Positions 36,383-46,327 of a DNA stretch of 64,000 bases are shown here, in pieces. The position numbers and the translations under genes were made by a program. This DNA is from Desmodus rotundus (Eukaryota; Chordata; Mammalia; Chiroptera; Phyllostomidae): assembly GCF_022682495.2 (NCBI RefSeq), contig NC_071398.1:29577426-29641425 (forward strand). Direction: 5' to 3'. The stretch's first letter is position 1, and every line of letters begins with the position of its first letter. The notes under the pieces are model-generated. The model was not told the DNA's origin, did not search any database, and saw only the letters and a list, made by a program, of their open reading frames with translations.

Positions 36383-36540
36383 AACCCTCCCCTCACTCCT
36401 ATGTCAGGAACTATTATTACTCCCATTCTGCAGACAGGGAAGGAACTGAAGCCCAGAGAAAGTAACTTGTCCCAGGCTCCACATCTTGGACTTGCTAGGA
36501 TTTGAACCCACACTCCACAGCTGGCACCCTTAGCCGTGGA
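36383..36540 (-). mobile_element. MIR SINE part, antisense, right of an hAT insertion
   Basis: ATTCTGCAGACAGGGAAGGA, AAGTAACTTGTCCCAGGCTC and GGATTTGAACCCACACTCCA are reverse MIR landmarks; its left part may continue before 36,182. Confidence 0.65.
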
Positions 36541-36543
36541 CCC

Positions 36544-36755
36544 TTTTTAAATCCCCATCTGAGGACATGATTATTAATTTTTTTAGAGAGAGGGAGAGAA
36601 ACATCAATGTGAGAGAGAAACATCAATCTGTTGCCTCTCACATGTGTCCCAATCAAGGAGCAAACCTGCAACCCTGGCATGTGCCCTGACTGGAAATCAA
36701 CCCCCCAATGGGACAATGCTCATGCTCCAACCAACCAAACCACACTGGCCAGGGC
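36544..36755 (-). mobile_element. Ves-type SINE, antisense
   Basis: Reverse-strand head GCCCTGGCCAGTGTGGTTTG at 36755 downward, B-box region about 36,690, and CATCAATGTGAGAGAGAAAC typical of the longer Ves form. The T-rich left end (36544-36548) is the A-tail. Only TGGA is shared by the flanks, so the duplication is weak. Confidence 0.88.
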
Positions 36756-38598
36756 TGGATGTTTTTACAACAGTTTTAGCACCACGAGGTGGTTTGAGGG
36801 CTACTTTGACAATACATACTCTCCATCAGCCCCCACCAGGACACTACAGATGAAGGGATTGATAGTGGTGACATTAGAGCTCCTCACATCAGGGAAGCTG
36901 GAAGTGGTTGTCTTTAGGCTGGCCATGTTGTCCCTCTGCATACAATCCGGGTTCTCTTAGGAAGGAAGAAGGGGAGTTGTTTGGGTATAGGAACATGTTG
37001 TGACGTTCAAAAAAAGACTCTGGTTTGCATTGTCTACCGTCATTATGGTCCAAACTTCCTCACTGACAGCCTTCTTGGGTTAGGTCATGGTCCCACATTC
37101 CCTTTGGGACCATAGTATTAAAGGATGTATCTGAGGAAAGAGCCACTGTGTCTTTTCTGAAAGTAAAAAAATTCTCCTAGTCCTAAGCTTCACTCCAGAA
37201 CAAGAGCCCACATTCTTTGTAGTGGCCCATTGGGACACTTCTCCCAGCTTGGTGTAGGATTGGGGTGTGGGAAAGATGGTTTTTAATCATTAGAGGTCCT
37301 GGGGGGAGCCATTCTCCCGCTAAATCATCTTCTCCAATGTGGATCCTCTAAGGAATTGGGGATCATTTCTAATGAGGAGGAAATTCTCTTGCATGTCCCA
37401 CTCATTGAGAGAAGACAGCACTTGTCACTTCAGAGAATATTCAGCAATCCAAGTTCACAGCTTTGGAATCCACCAAACACCCCATGGAAACCCAATGCAG
37501 TTCTCAGGCCCTTTGAAAAATCTTTCCAAGTAGATTGAAAAGTGGGTTTAATGCAGTTATTCATCTGCCAGAGACATGTCTGCACCCATGTGTGTACTTG
37601 TTGTCCCCCCTGGAAGCCTCAGATCCTTACATCCTTTTCATGTCTCAAAGACACACATGGCTCTGTGCTACACTTTCTAGGATGCCATGGGGTCAGGTCC
37701 CAAGACTGTCAAACTTGGAGCCAGTGAAGGCCACGAGATCCACCTAATGAGACAGAAGCTCCAACTTCGTCATCCTTAGCAAAGCGGGGAGGAAAATGCT
37801 ATGAAAGCAAGTCAGAGTCCAGGCACACAACTGCTATAGTCACTTGTAAACCCCTCGTATCTCCTCTTCATAGAAGCAGGCTCCAGATATGATAGAAAAC
37901 ACATTCTATAGTCACTGCACACCCTGATTCACTAGCTGCACTTTCACTAGCAGAGTGACTCATCACGAAGGGGATCCCTGTGGTTGCAGAAATAAATAAA
38001 GGAAAAATCATGCATTTCTTCTTGGAAATACAAGTCAGAGCTTCCTCTTGCTGTTCTCTCCATGTTGTTAAGGAGTTACTGGGCCTGGCCTGGGTCCCGG
38101 GGGAAGGAAGCACGGCACCTGTGGAGAGTGTGCTCCGTCCCCAGGTCCAGACACGCAGTCCCAGCTCTGCTGCAGGGCCCTCCACCCATCTCCAAATATT
38201 AGAAAACCTGTTTTAAAAATCTGTCTGTAAAATTAATTATGATGTACTTATTAAACAGGGTACATATCATACAACCCTGCAGAGAGGGGAAGAGGTGGGA
38301 TAATGTCAGGTGCTAAAAATACCCTACAGACCCTCCTAACACATCACTATTTTCCAAAGGTTGGACACATTAAGCTGATTAGAGACAGGAAGGGGAACTG
38401 GAGTGGTGAGTATGTATGTTCCATTTCTAAAATTCAGTTTTTTTGGAGGAGGGGATTGTTTAAAATAGACAAATCACAAGGAAAAAGGAAAATTGTTGAG
38501 TTTATGTTGTGAAGGTTACAACTCTTACAGCATTAAGGTTGTAGCACTTTGATGTGGGAATTTCCTTGAGCTTTGTGTAGAAAAAAGTTTCTGACTGT
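36756..38598. other. Unassigned sequence
   Basis: No gene or named repeat seen between the SINE and the CAT array. Confidence 0.5.
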
Positions 38599-38850
38599 TG
38601 CCATCATCATCATCATCACCACCACATCATCATCAACATCACCATCATCACCATCATCATCATCACCACCACACCATCACCACCATCATCATCATCACCA
38701 CTACCACCACCATCACCACCACCACCATCATCATTGTCACTATTACATCATTACCACGACCAGCATAATTATTATAATCATCACCACCATCATTGCCGTC
38801 ATCATCATAACCACCGTCATGGATGTCATCATTATAATTACTGTGATTAA
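38599..38850 (+). repeat. Large CAT/CAC trinucleotide array
   Basis: About 250 bases of CAT and CAC units, pure at the left and degenerate to the right. It creates a poly-His frame on the plus strand (38573-38881), which is not a gene. Confidence 0.95.
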
Positions 38851-39393
38851 TGTCAGCAAGCAGCCCAGAGTAATTGCGTGATACAACAGCTGCCTGAGAC
38901 AGGTCAGCAAGGGCAGACGCTGGGGGCAGCCTCATAAATGGGTGCCTTTGGCTCCTCTTTCCACAGTTATAGGTATCAGGGAGCCCAGCATTTTATGCAC
39001 CAGCTGTAGTGTCACCTCTGTCCCTGAGTTCTACCCAGAGCGTGACCTCACAAGTCAATTACAGCTGTTTTCATTGTACTCATTGGCTTCCAGCATCCAC
39101 CCTGGCCTAGCTTTCAACAAAAGGTAGATTCCCATGAACTCTGTTCTTTACTACCAGCTGGTTCCGATTAGAGATGAGCCAATAAAATGAGGAGTAATAC
39201 AGTCGCAGTGTGTTCCTAAATGTAGCACTTTTCCATGTGTTTTGATTTACTGGTTGACCAATAAAAGCCAGTACTTCAACAAGGTGGATTCCACAGCTCA
39301 CATGTTTTGCTTATTTTAGTAAATGCAGCTTTTTAGAGATTGAAAAAAGACAGGAGTGAGTTGGGCTTGATAATATCTCCTGAAGAGAGCATG

Positions 39394-39615
39394 ATTGTGT
39401 GTGTGTCTATGAGACTTGGTGTGTGTGAACTGTGTATATCAGTGCAAGGATGTGTTTAGCTGCAAATATGTGAGAGAGCTGTGTGAGTGTAGGTGTGTGC
39501 ATGTGAATATGTGTATGTGAATATGTGAGTGCTTGTAAAGTGTGTGTGATTATATGGGAATGTATGAGCATGTATGAGTATGTGATTGTGTGTGTGAGTG
39601 TGAGTGTGTACATGA
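39394..39615 (+). repeat. Degenerate TG/GTGA repeat region
   Basis: GTGTGTGTGT with interspersed GTGAATATGTGTATGTGAA-like units; ends about 310 bases before the LINE-1. Confidence 0.85.
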
Positions 39616-39914
39616 TGTATTGGTCAGAAGCTGGCTCTCTTTGACAGAGCACTAGGCACTGATTTCAGAGCATCTAATACTTCTATATAAATACTCCCTG
39701 TCAGTGTCCTTGTTAAAGGGACTATGAATATAAGAAGAAATATACAATATGGGTATTTCCCCCTTTATTTCATTAACTGAGCCCTCCCTCCTAAACATCT
39801 ATTCTCTACCTGCTTTTTAGCTCCCCTCTGAAGGTAGCGATGACTCAAACAGTTTCCCTTGCCCTTGCACTGGATGGATTTTTTTGACTATTCAAGCAGC
39901 ATGACTTTTGTTTT

Positions 39915-39926
39915 AAGAAGACAGGC
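39915..39926 (+). repeat. 5' target-site duplication of the LINE-1
   Basis: AAGAAGACAGGC, identical to the copy that follows the poly(A) tail at 46591-46602. It is preceded by TTTT, giving a TT/AAGA cleavage site of L1 endonuclease type. Confidence 0.9.
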
Positions 39927-39948
39927 GAGTTATAGGAAGAGGAGTCCT

Positions 39949-39959
39949 AAGATGGCGGC
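39949..39959 (+). promoter_or_regulatory. YY1-type site near the LINE-1 start
   Basis: AAGATGGCGGC matches the YY1 core (AAGATGGCGGC class) and sits about 23 bases into the element, the position expected from other mammalian L1 promoters. Confidence 0.7.
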
Positions 39960-41013
39960 AACATAGGTGGGAGCGGAGTCCACTTCCCCTCAACGCCAGG
40001 GAAATACCGAGCTGATCTGAGGAGCAGAGCGAACAGCCAACAGTATTCCAGCATATATGAAGATCAGAGACCAAAGATAGAGGACATTGAAAGATCTGAC
40101 GGTAAGAAGAGTGCTTAAGGACAATAAGGTCCCCGGGACCCGGGACCCGCGTGGTACAAGGGCAGCAGAAGCGCCAGCCCAGGCGCAGGGGCTGCTGCAG
40201 GAGTCTTGGGAGAGGGCCAGGCTGAGCTGTGAGCATCCAGGTGCTTGTTTGGACCAGGGGGGCTTGAATAGGAAGAATTTCTCAAAAAGAAAAAGAAAAT
40301 AGAGGCACTCAGGGGCTAGTTAGAGAACTCTCGGCAGCAGCCGCGGCCCCTGGCGCCCCTCCCCCCTCAACCCCTGGACTGAGAGCGCGGGATAAGCAGC
40401 CCCGGATCCCCGGCGCTCACCTGAGGCCCGGTTGCGCGCACGCAAGATTAGCGAACTGGAGGCCCACACATGAAACCCCGGAGGGGCGCCCACACCTGAA
40501 ACCTCAGGTGGGAGAGCATCTGGAGCAGAGGCTAGCTGCTCCACCCACAGGCCCAAAACCTCGGACCCGAGTGCAGCGTGATTCAGTCCCAGGGCGGCCA
40601 CACCCGCCCGAGTGACTCAAGCCCAGGGTGGCTGGATCGGCCTCCCAAGCACAAAGTCGCTGGATCCGCCGGCTGCGGTGAGTTCCAAGCACAAAGCCGC
40701 TTGTGCATGTCCCAAGCACAAAGCTGCCGGATTGGCTGATCAACGGCCTGATTGCCTGCCAGGGACCACACCTACAATGCCTACCTAACACCTGCGCACA
40801 GAGCCCTGCAGGGCCTACTAGCTCTCTAGGACAAAGGCAGAACACCCAGCACAGGGGAGCTGCAGGGCTAGGGGAGACTGCAGGCTGAACAACAGCGAAG
40901 AGTGTGGCCCAGGAAGGGAGAAAAGTGAAACCAATCCTTCCAACCACCCCCTCCCGTTGCACAGACAGGACGACCAGCAGAACTAACCTGACCGGTTTAA
41001 AGCCAGCAGAAGT

Positions 41014-41300
41014 TTTTTTTTCTTTTTTTTTTTTTAATTTCCTTTCCTCCCTTCCCCCTGAATTCCTTCTTCCTTTCTTTTTTTTTTCCTTCCTTCTTCC
41101 TCCCATCCTTTACCTTTTTTTATGTCTTCTTCCTGCCTTCTTTTATCTATTTCTATGTTTTAATTTTTGTTAAAATTCCTTCTTATCTTGCCTCCGATCT
41201 TTCTTTATTCATTCTTCCCTCCTTCCTTCCTTTCCTCCTTTTCTATTTTCTTTTTCCCTCCTTCCCTTCTTTTTTTTTTTTCTTTCTTCCCCCCTTTCTC
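41014..41300 (+). repeat. Pyrimidine-rich tract in the LINE-1 5' UTR
   Basis: Almost continuous C and T with runs of up to 12 T (TTCCTCCCTTCC-like units). Read from the other strand it gives Lys/Arg/Glu-rich chance frames. Confidence 0.85.
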
Positions 41301-41525
41301 CTTTTCCCACAGGTGAGACAACAAAACCTGGAGTGCTGAAAAGACTAGAGTTAGACCGTGTTAAACCCATAAACGTCAGCTCAAGACCAGTGACCACAGG
41401 AGATTAAGGAGACAGCACCACCAAATCCCATTGGCATTCTACCATAGAAGTTCATACCATAAACCCAGGGAGTCAGAATAGAGCAATTTAAGAAGCAGAG
41501 GCCAACAAGAAGAGTCTCACAAACA

Positions 41526-42443
41526 ATGGGAAGACAAAGAAACAATTCCCAAATGAAAGGAAAGGAGGAAGCCTCAGAAAGAATGCTAACTGAAAAAGAG
41601 GCAAGTCAACTATCAGATACTGAGTTCAAAGCAATGGTTATCAGGAAGCTCACTGAGCTCTCTGAGCTCAAAGAAAACTACCAGAAACTACAGGGAAACT
41701 ACAATGAACTCACTGCAAACTATATCAACATGAAAAAGGAAATAGAAACTATCAACAAGAACCAAGAGGAAATGAAGAATACAATTTCTGAATTGAAGAA
41801 CACAGTAGAAGGAATGAAAAGCAGACTTGATGAAGCAGAAGATCGGATCAGCGAGCTGGAGGACAAAATAGAAAAAAACACCCAGAAAGAGCAAGAAAAG
41901 GAAAAGAGGCTCAGAAAGAATGAAGAGGCAATAAGGGAAATGCAGGACAACATGAAACGTAACAATATCTGTATAATAGGAATACCAGAAGGACAAGAAG
42001 AAGAGCAAGGGATAGAAAACCTGTTTGAAAAAGTAATGATGGAAAATTTCCCTAATCTGAGGAGAGAAAAAGTCACCCAAATCCAGGAAACACAGAGAGT
42101 CCCAAGCAAGAGGAACCCAAATAGACCCACTGAAAGACACATCATAATTAAAATGGCAAATTTCCAAGACAAAGAGAGGATCTTAAAAGCAGCAAGGGGG
42201 AAAAAGGAAGTAATGTACAAGGGAGCCCCAATAAGGTTAGCAACTGACTTCTCAATGGAAACGCTCCAAGCCAGAAGAGAATGGCAAAAAATATTCCAAG
42301 TAATGAGAACCAGAGGCCTGCAACCAAGGCTACTTTACCCAGCAAGGCTCTCAATCAAGATAGAAGGCCAAATAAAGAGTTTCCCAGACAAAAGAAGTCT
42401 AAAAGATACACTTCCACCAAACCAGCTCTGCAAGAGATGCTAA
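41526..42443 (+). CDS. LINE-1 ORF1 protein (nucleic-acid chaperone), intact
   Basis: ORF1p is an RNA-binding chaperone that forms trimers, coats the L1 RNA in a cytoplasmic particle and helps target-primed reverse transcription. The frame is 305 codons with no break. The start ATG has a strong context (A at -3, G at +4) and is the first ATG of the frame. Residues about 35-145 are a long heptad-rich coiled coil (repeated Leu, Ile, Glu, Lys, with segments such as RLDEAEDRISELEDK). Residues about 145-235 form the RRM-like domain, opening with NNICIIGIPEG. The rest is the basic C-terminal domain, including RPTERHIIIKM and RLLYPARLSI. Human ORF1p is 338 residues, so this is slightly short, mainly at the N-terminus. 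Whether it is expressed is unknown. ORF2 follows after 65 bases. Confidence 0.92.
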   Translation: MGRQRNNSQMKGKEEASERMLTEKEASQLSDTEFKAMVIRKLTELSELKENYQKLQGNYNELTANYINMKKEIETINKNQEEMKNTISELKNTVEGMKSRLDEAEDRISELEDKIEKNTQKEQEKEKRLRKNEEAIREMQDNMKRNNICIIGIPEGQEEEQGIENLFEKVMMENFPNLRREKVTQIQETQRVPSKRNPNRPTERHIIIKMANFQDKERILKAARGKKEVMYKGAPIRLATDFSMETLQARREWQKIFQVMRTRGLQPRLLYPARLSIKIEGQIKSFPDKRSLKDTLPPNQLCKRC

Positions 42444-42508
42444 AGGGACTGCTTTAAGGAAAGGAAGGAAAAGAGAAAGACAGAGGAACACAGGTGGGAT
42501 TAAAGGCA

Positions 42509-45500
42509 ATGAATAACTTCCTATCGATAATAACCTTAAACGTAAATGGATTAAATGATCCAATCAAAAGACATAGAATAGCTGAATGGATAAGAAAACA
42601 TGACCCACACATATGCTGCCTACAAGAGACCCATCTCAGGACAAAAGACTTACACAGACTGAAAGTGAAGGGCTGGAAACAAATTTTCCAAGCAAACGGA
42701 CAGGAAAAAAAAGCAGGGGTAGCAATACTCATATTAGACAAAATAGGCTTCCAAAGAAGGGCCATAAAGAGAGACCCAGAAGGTCACTTCATAATACTCA
42801 AAGGAAAAATCCACCAAGAAGACATAAACATTGTAAATATATATGCACCCAACATAGGAGCACCCAAATACATAAAAAAAAATCTTGGAGGACTTCAAGA
42901 AAGATATTGACAGCAGCACAATTATACTAGGGAACTTTAACACCCCACTATCAAAAATGGACACGTCTTCCAGACAAAATATCAACAAGGATATTGTGTC
43001 ACTTAACAATACCCTAGAGGAAATGGACTTAACTGATATATATATAGAGCTTTTCATCCCAAAGAAGCAAAATACACATTCTTTTCAAGTGTCCATGGAA
43101 CTTTCTCAAAGATAGACCACATGATAGGACACAAAGCAAGCCTCAACAAATTCAAGAAAATTGAAATCATATCAAGCATTTTCTCTGACCACAAGGGGCT
43201 GAAACTAGAAACCAACCCCAAAGGACAAAACCCAAAACACTCAAAATCATGGAGACTGAATAGCATGCTATTAAACAATGAATGGGCCAAGAATGAGATT
43301 AGGGAAGAAATCAAAAACTTCCTGGAAACAAATGAAAATGAACTCACAACAATCCAAAACCTATGGGACACAGCAAAGGCAGTCCTGAGAGGGAAGTTCA
43401 TAGCAATACAGGCCTACCTTAAGAAGATAGAAACAGTTCAAACAAACAACCTAACTCTACGCCTACAAGAACTGGAGGAACAACAACAAAGACAGCCCAG
43501 AGCAAGCAGAAGGAAGGAAATAACCAAGATCAGAGCAGAACTAAATGACATAGAGACTAAAAGCACAATTCTAAGGATCAATGAATCCAGGAGCTGGTTC
43601 TTTGAAAAGATAAACAAAATCGACAAGCCTTTAAGTAGGCTCATCAAGAAGAAAAGAGAGAGGATCCAAATAAACACAATTAGAAATGAAAGAGGAGAGA
43701 TTACAACTGATACCACAGAAATACAAAGGATTGTAAGAAATTACTACGAAGAACTGTATGCCAAGAAATTTGAAAACCTAGGTGAAATGGACACATTTCT
43801 AGAAAAATATAATCTTCCAAAACTGAATGAAGAAGAAGCAGAAAACCTGAACAGACCAATAACAGCAGAGGAAATTGAAGCAGTCATCAAAAAACTCCCA
43901 ACACACAAAAGCCCTGGACCAGATGGTTTCACAGGAGAATTCTACAAAGCATTTAAGGAAGAGCTAACCCCTATCCTTCACAGACTATTCGAAAAAATCC
44001 AAACTGATGGAAGACTCCCAAACTCTTTTTATGAAGCCAGCATCATCCTAATCCCAAAACCAGATAAAGACACAACAAAGAAAGAAAATTTCAGGCCAAT
44101 ATCGCTGATGAACATAGACGCTAAAATTCTCAACAAAATATTGGCAAACCGCATCCAGCAATACATTAAAAAGATCATACACCATGACCAAGTGGGATTC
44201 ATCCCAGGGATGCAAGGATGGTACAATATTCGCAAATCAATAAACATAATACATCACATCAACAACAGCAAAGAGAAAAACCACGTGATCATATCAATAG
44301 ATGCAGAAAAAGCATTTGATAAGGTACAGCACCCATTTCTGATAAAAACACTCAGCAAAGTGGGAATAGAGGGAGCATTCCTCAACATAATAAAGGCCAT
44401 ATATGAGAGACCTACAGCCAACATCATACTCAATGGACAAAAACTTAGAGCTTTCCCACTAAGATCAGGAACAAGACAAGGATGCCCTCTCTCACCACTC
44501 CTATTCAACATAGTATTGGAAGTCCTAGTCACAGCAATCAGACAAGAAAAAGAAATAAAAGGCATCCAAATTGGAAAGGAGGAAATGAAACTGTCACTGT
44601 TTGCAGATGACATGATAGTGTACATGAAAAATCCTATAGACTCCACCAAAAAACTACTCGACCTAATAAATGAATTTGGCAAAACAGCTGGATATGAAGT
44701 CAATACTCAGAAATCAAAGGCATTCCTGTACACCAACAACGAAACTGCAGAAACAGAAATCAGGAAAAAAATCCCATTTGATATAGCAACAAGAAAAATA
44801 AAGTACCTAGGAATAAACCTAACCAAGGAGGTAAAAGACCTGTACTCGGAAAACTAGACAACAGTGAAGAAAGAAATTAAGGAAGACACAAACAAATAGA
44901 AGCATGTACCATGCTCATGGATTGGAATAATTAACATCATCAAAATGGCCATACTACCCAAAGCAATTTATAGATTCAATGCAATCCCTATTAGAGTACC
45001 CATGACATATTTCACAGATATAGAACGAACATTTCAGAAATTTATATGGAACCATAAACGACCCTGAATAGCTGCAGCAATTTTGAGGAAGAAGAACAAA
45101 GCAGGAGGGATCACAATACGTGATATCAAACTGTATTACAAGGCCACTGTAATCAAAACAGCCTGGTACTGGCATAAAAACAGGCACATAGACCAATGGA
45201 ACAGAACAGAGAGCCCAGAAATAAACTCAAGCCTTTACGGTCCATTAATATTTGACAAAGGAGGCAGGAGCATAAAATGGAGTAAAAACAGCCTCTTCAA
45301 CAGATGGTGTTGGGAGATCTGGACAGCTACGTGCAAAAAAATGAAACTCGATCACCAACTTATGCCATACACAAAAATAAACTCAAGATGGATAAAAGAC
45401 TTAAATATAAGTTGTAACACCATAAAAGTCCTCGAGGAAAACATTGGCAGGAAAATCTCAGACATTCCACGCAGCAACATCCTCACAGACATGTCCCCTA

Positions 45501-46327
45501 AAGCAAGGGACATAAAGGAAAGAATAAACAAATGGGACCTCATCAAAATAAAAAGCTTCTGCAAGGCTAAAGAAAATAGCACCAAATTGCAAAGAGAACC
45601 AACAGTATGGGAAAACATATTTGCTAATGATACCTCAGACAAGGGCCTGATCTCCAAAATATATAAAGAACTCACACGACTGCACTCCAGGAAGACAAAC
45701 AACCCAATTAAAAAATGGGCAAAGGACTTGAACAGGCACTTCTCCAAGGAAGACATACAGAGGGCCCAGAGACATATGAAAAGATGCTCAGCATCACTAG
45801 CCATCAGAGAGATGCAAATTAAAACCACAATGAGGTACCATCTCACACCAGTCAGAGTGGCCAGCATAAACAAATCCACAAACAAATGTTGGAGAGGATG
45901 CGGAGAAAAGGGAACCCTAGTGCACTGTTGGTGGGAATGCAGACTGGTGAGGCCACTGTGGAAAACAGTATGGAATTTCCTCAGAAAACTAAAAATGGAA
46001 CTGCCCTTTGACCCAGCAATTCCGCTGCTGGGATTATACCCTAAGAACCCTGAAACACCAATCCAAAAGAGCCTGTGCACCCCAATGTTCATAGCAGCAC
46101 AATTTACAATAGCCAAGTACTGGAAGCAACCTAAGTGCCCATCAGCAAATGAGTGGGTCCAGAAATTATGGTATATTTACACAATGGAATTCTACGCAGC
46201 AGAGAGAAAGAAGGAGCTTATACCCTTTGCAACAGCATGGATGGAACTGGAGAGCATTATGCTAAGTGAAATAAGCCAGACGGTGAGGGACAAATACTAT
46301 ATGATCTCACCTTTAACTGGAACATAA
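42509..46327 (+). pseudogene. LINE-1 ORF2 (endonuclease-reverse transcriptase), broken
   Basis: ORF2p nicks target DNA and reverse-transcribes the L1 RNA. The span equals about 1,273 codons, full length for the family. The true start is the ATG at 42509 (MNNFLSIITLNVNG); a longer frame from a GTG at 42494 is an artefact. Domains in order: APE-type endonuclease (residues 1 to about 235, with LNVNG, QETHL and SDH at 43184-43192); reverse transcriptase with FADD at 44600-44611; and a C-terminal Cys-rich motif C-x3-C-x7-H-x4-C starting at 45887. Breaks: a +1 shift in or near a 9-A run at 42874-42882, a -1 shift at about 43049-43057 that restores the frame, and stops at 44855 (TAG), 44897 (TAG) and 45065 (TGA). 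The endonuclease Asp equivalent to human Asp145 is Asn (codon 42933-42935). No working protein is expected. Confidence 0.93.

Larger units (their letters stand above)
39927..41525 (+). promoter_or_regulatory. LINE-1 5' UTR with internal promoter
   Basis: This leader would drive RNA polymerase II transcription from the element's own first base. It contains AAGATGGCGGC at 39949-39959, the YY1-type site found near the start of many mammalian L1s, which positions initiation. Bases from about 40,130 to 40,700 are GC-rich with many CpGs (runs such as CCCGGGACCCGCG and GGTTGCGCGCACG), unlike the CpG-poor flanks. About 41,014-41,300 is almost pure pyrimidine. A possible splice donor, GACGGTAAGA, lies near 40,098-40,107. 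Promoter activity is inferred from L1 biology and not shown by sequence alone. Confidence 0.8.

Noticed and set aside
38573..38881. 102-codon plus-strand frame rich in His, and its minus-strand partner
   Set aside because: Produced entirely by the CAT/CAC trinucleotide array; no non-repetitive coding part.
41688..42220. Minus-strand frames of 159 and 166 codons with membrane-like composition
   Set aside because: Shadows of LINE-1 ORF1; the A-rich sense strand gives Phe/Leu/Ser-rich antisense frames.
42494..42910. ORF2 start at 42494
   Set aside because: That start is GTG; the family-typical start is the ATG five codons later at 42509.
45352..46116. 254-codon minus-strand frame
   Set aside because: Antisense shadow of LINE-1 ORF2.
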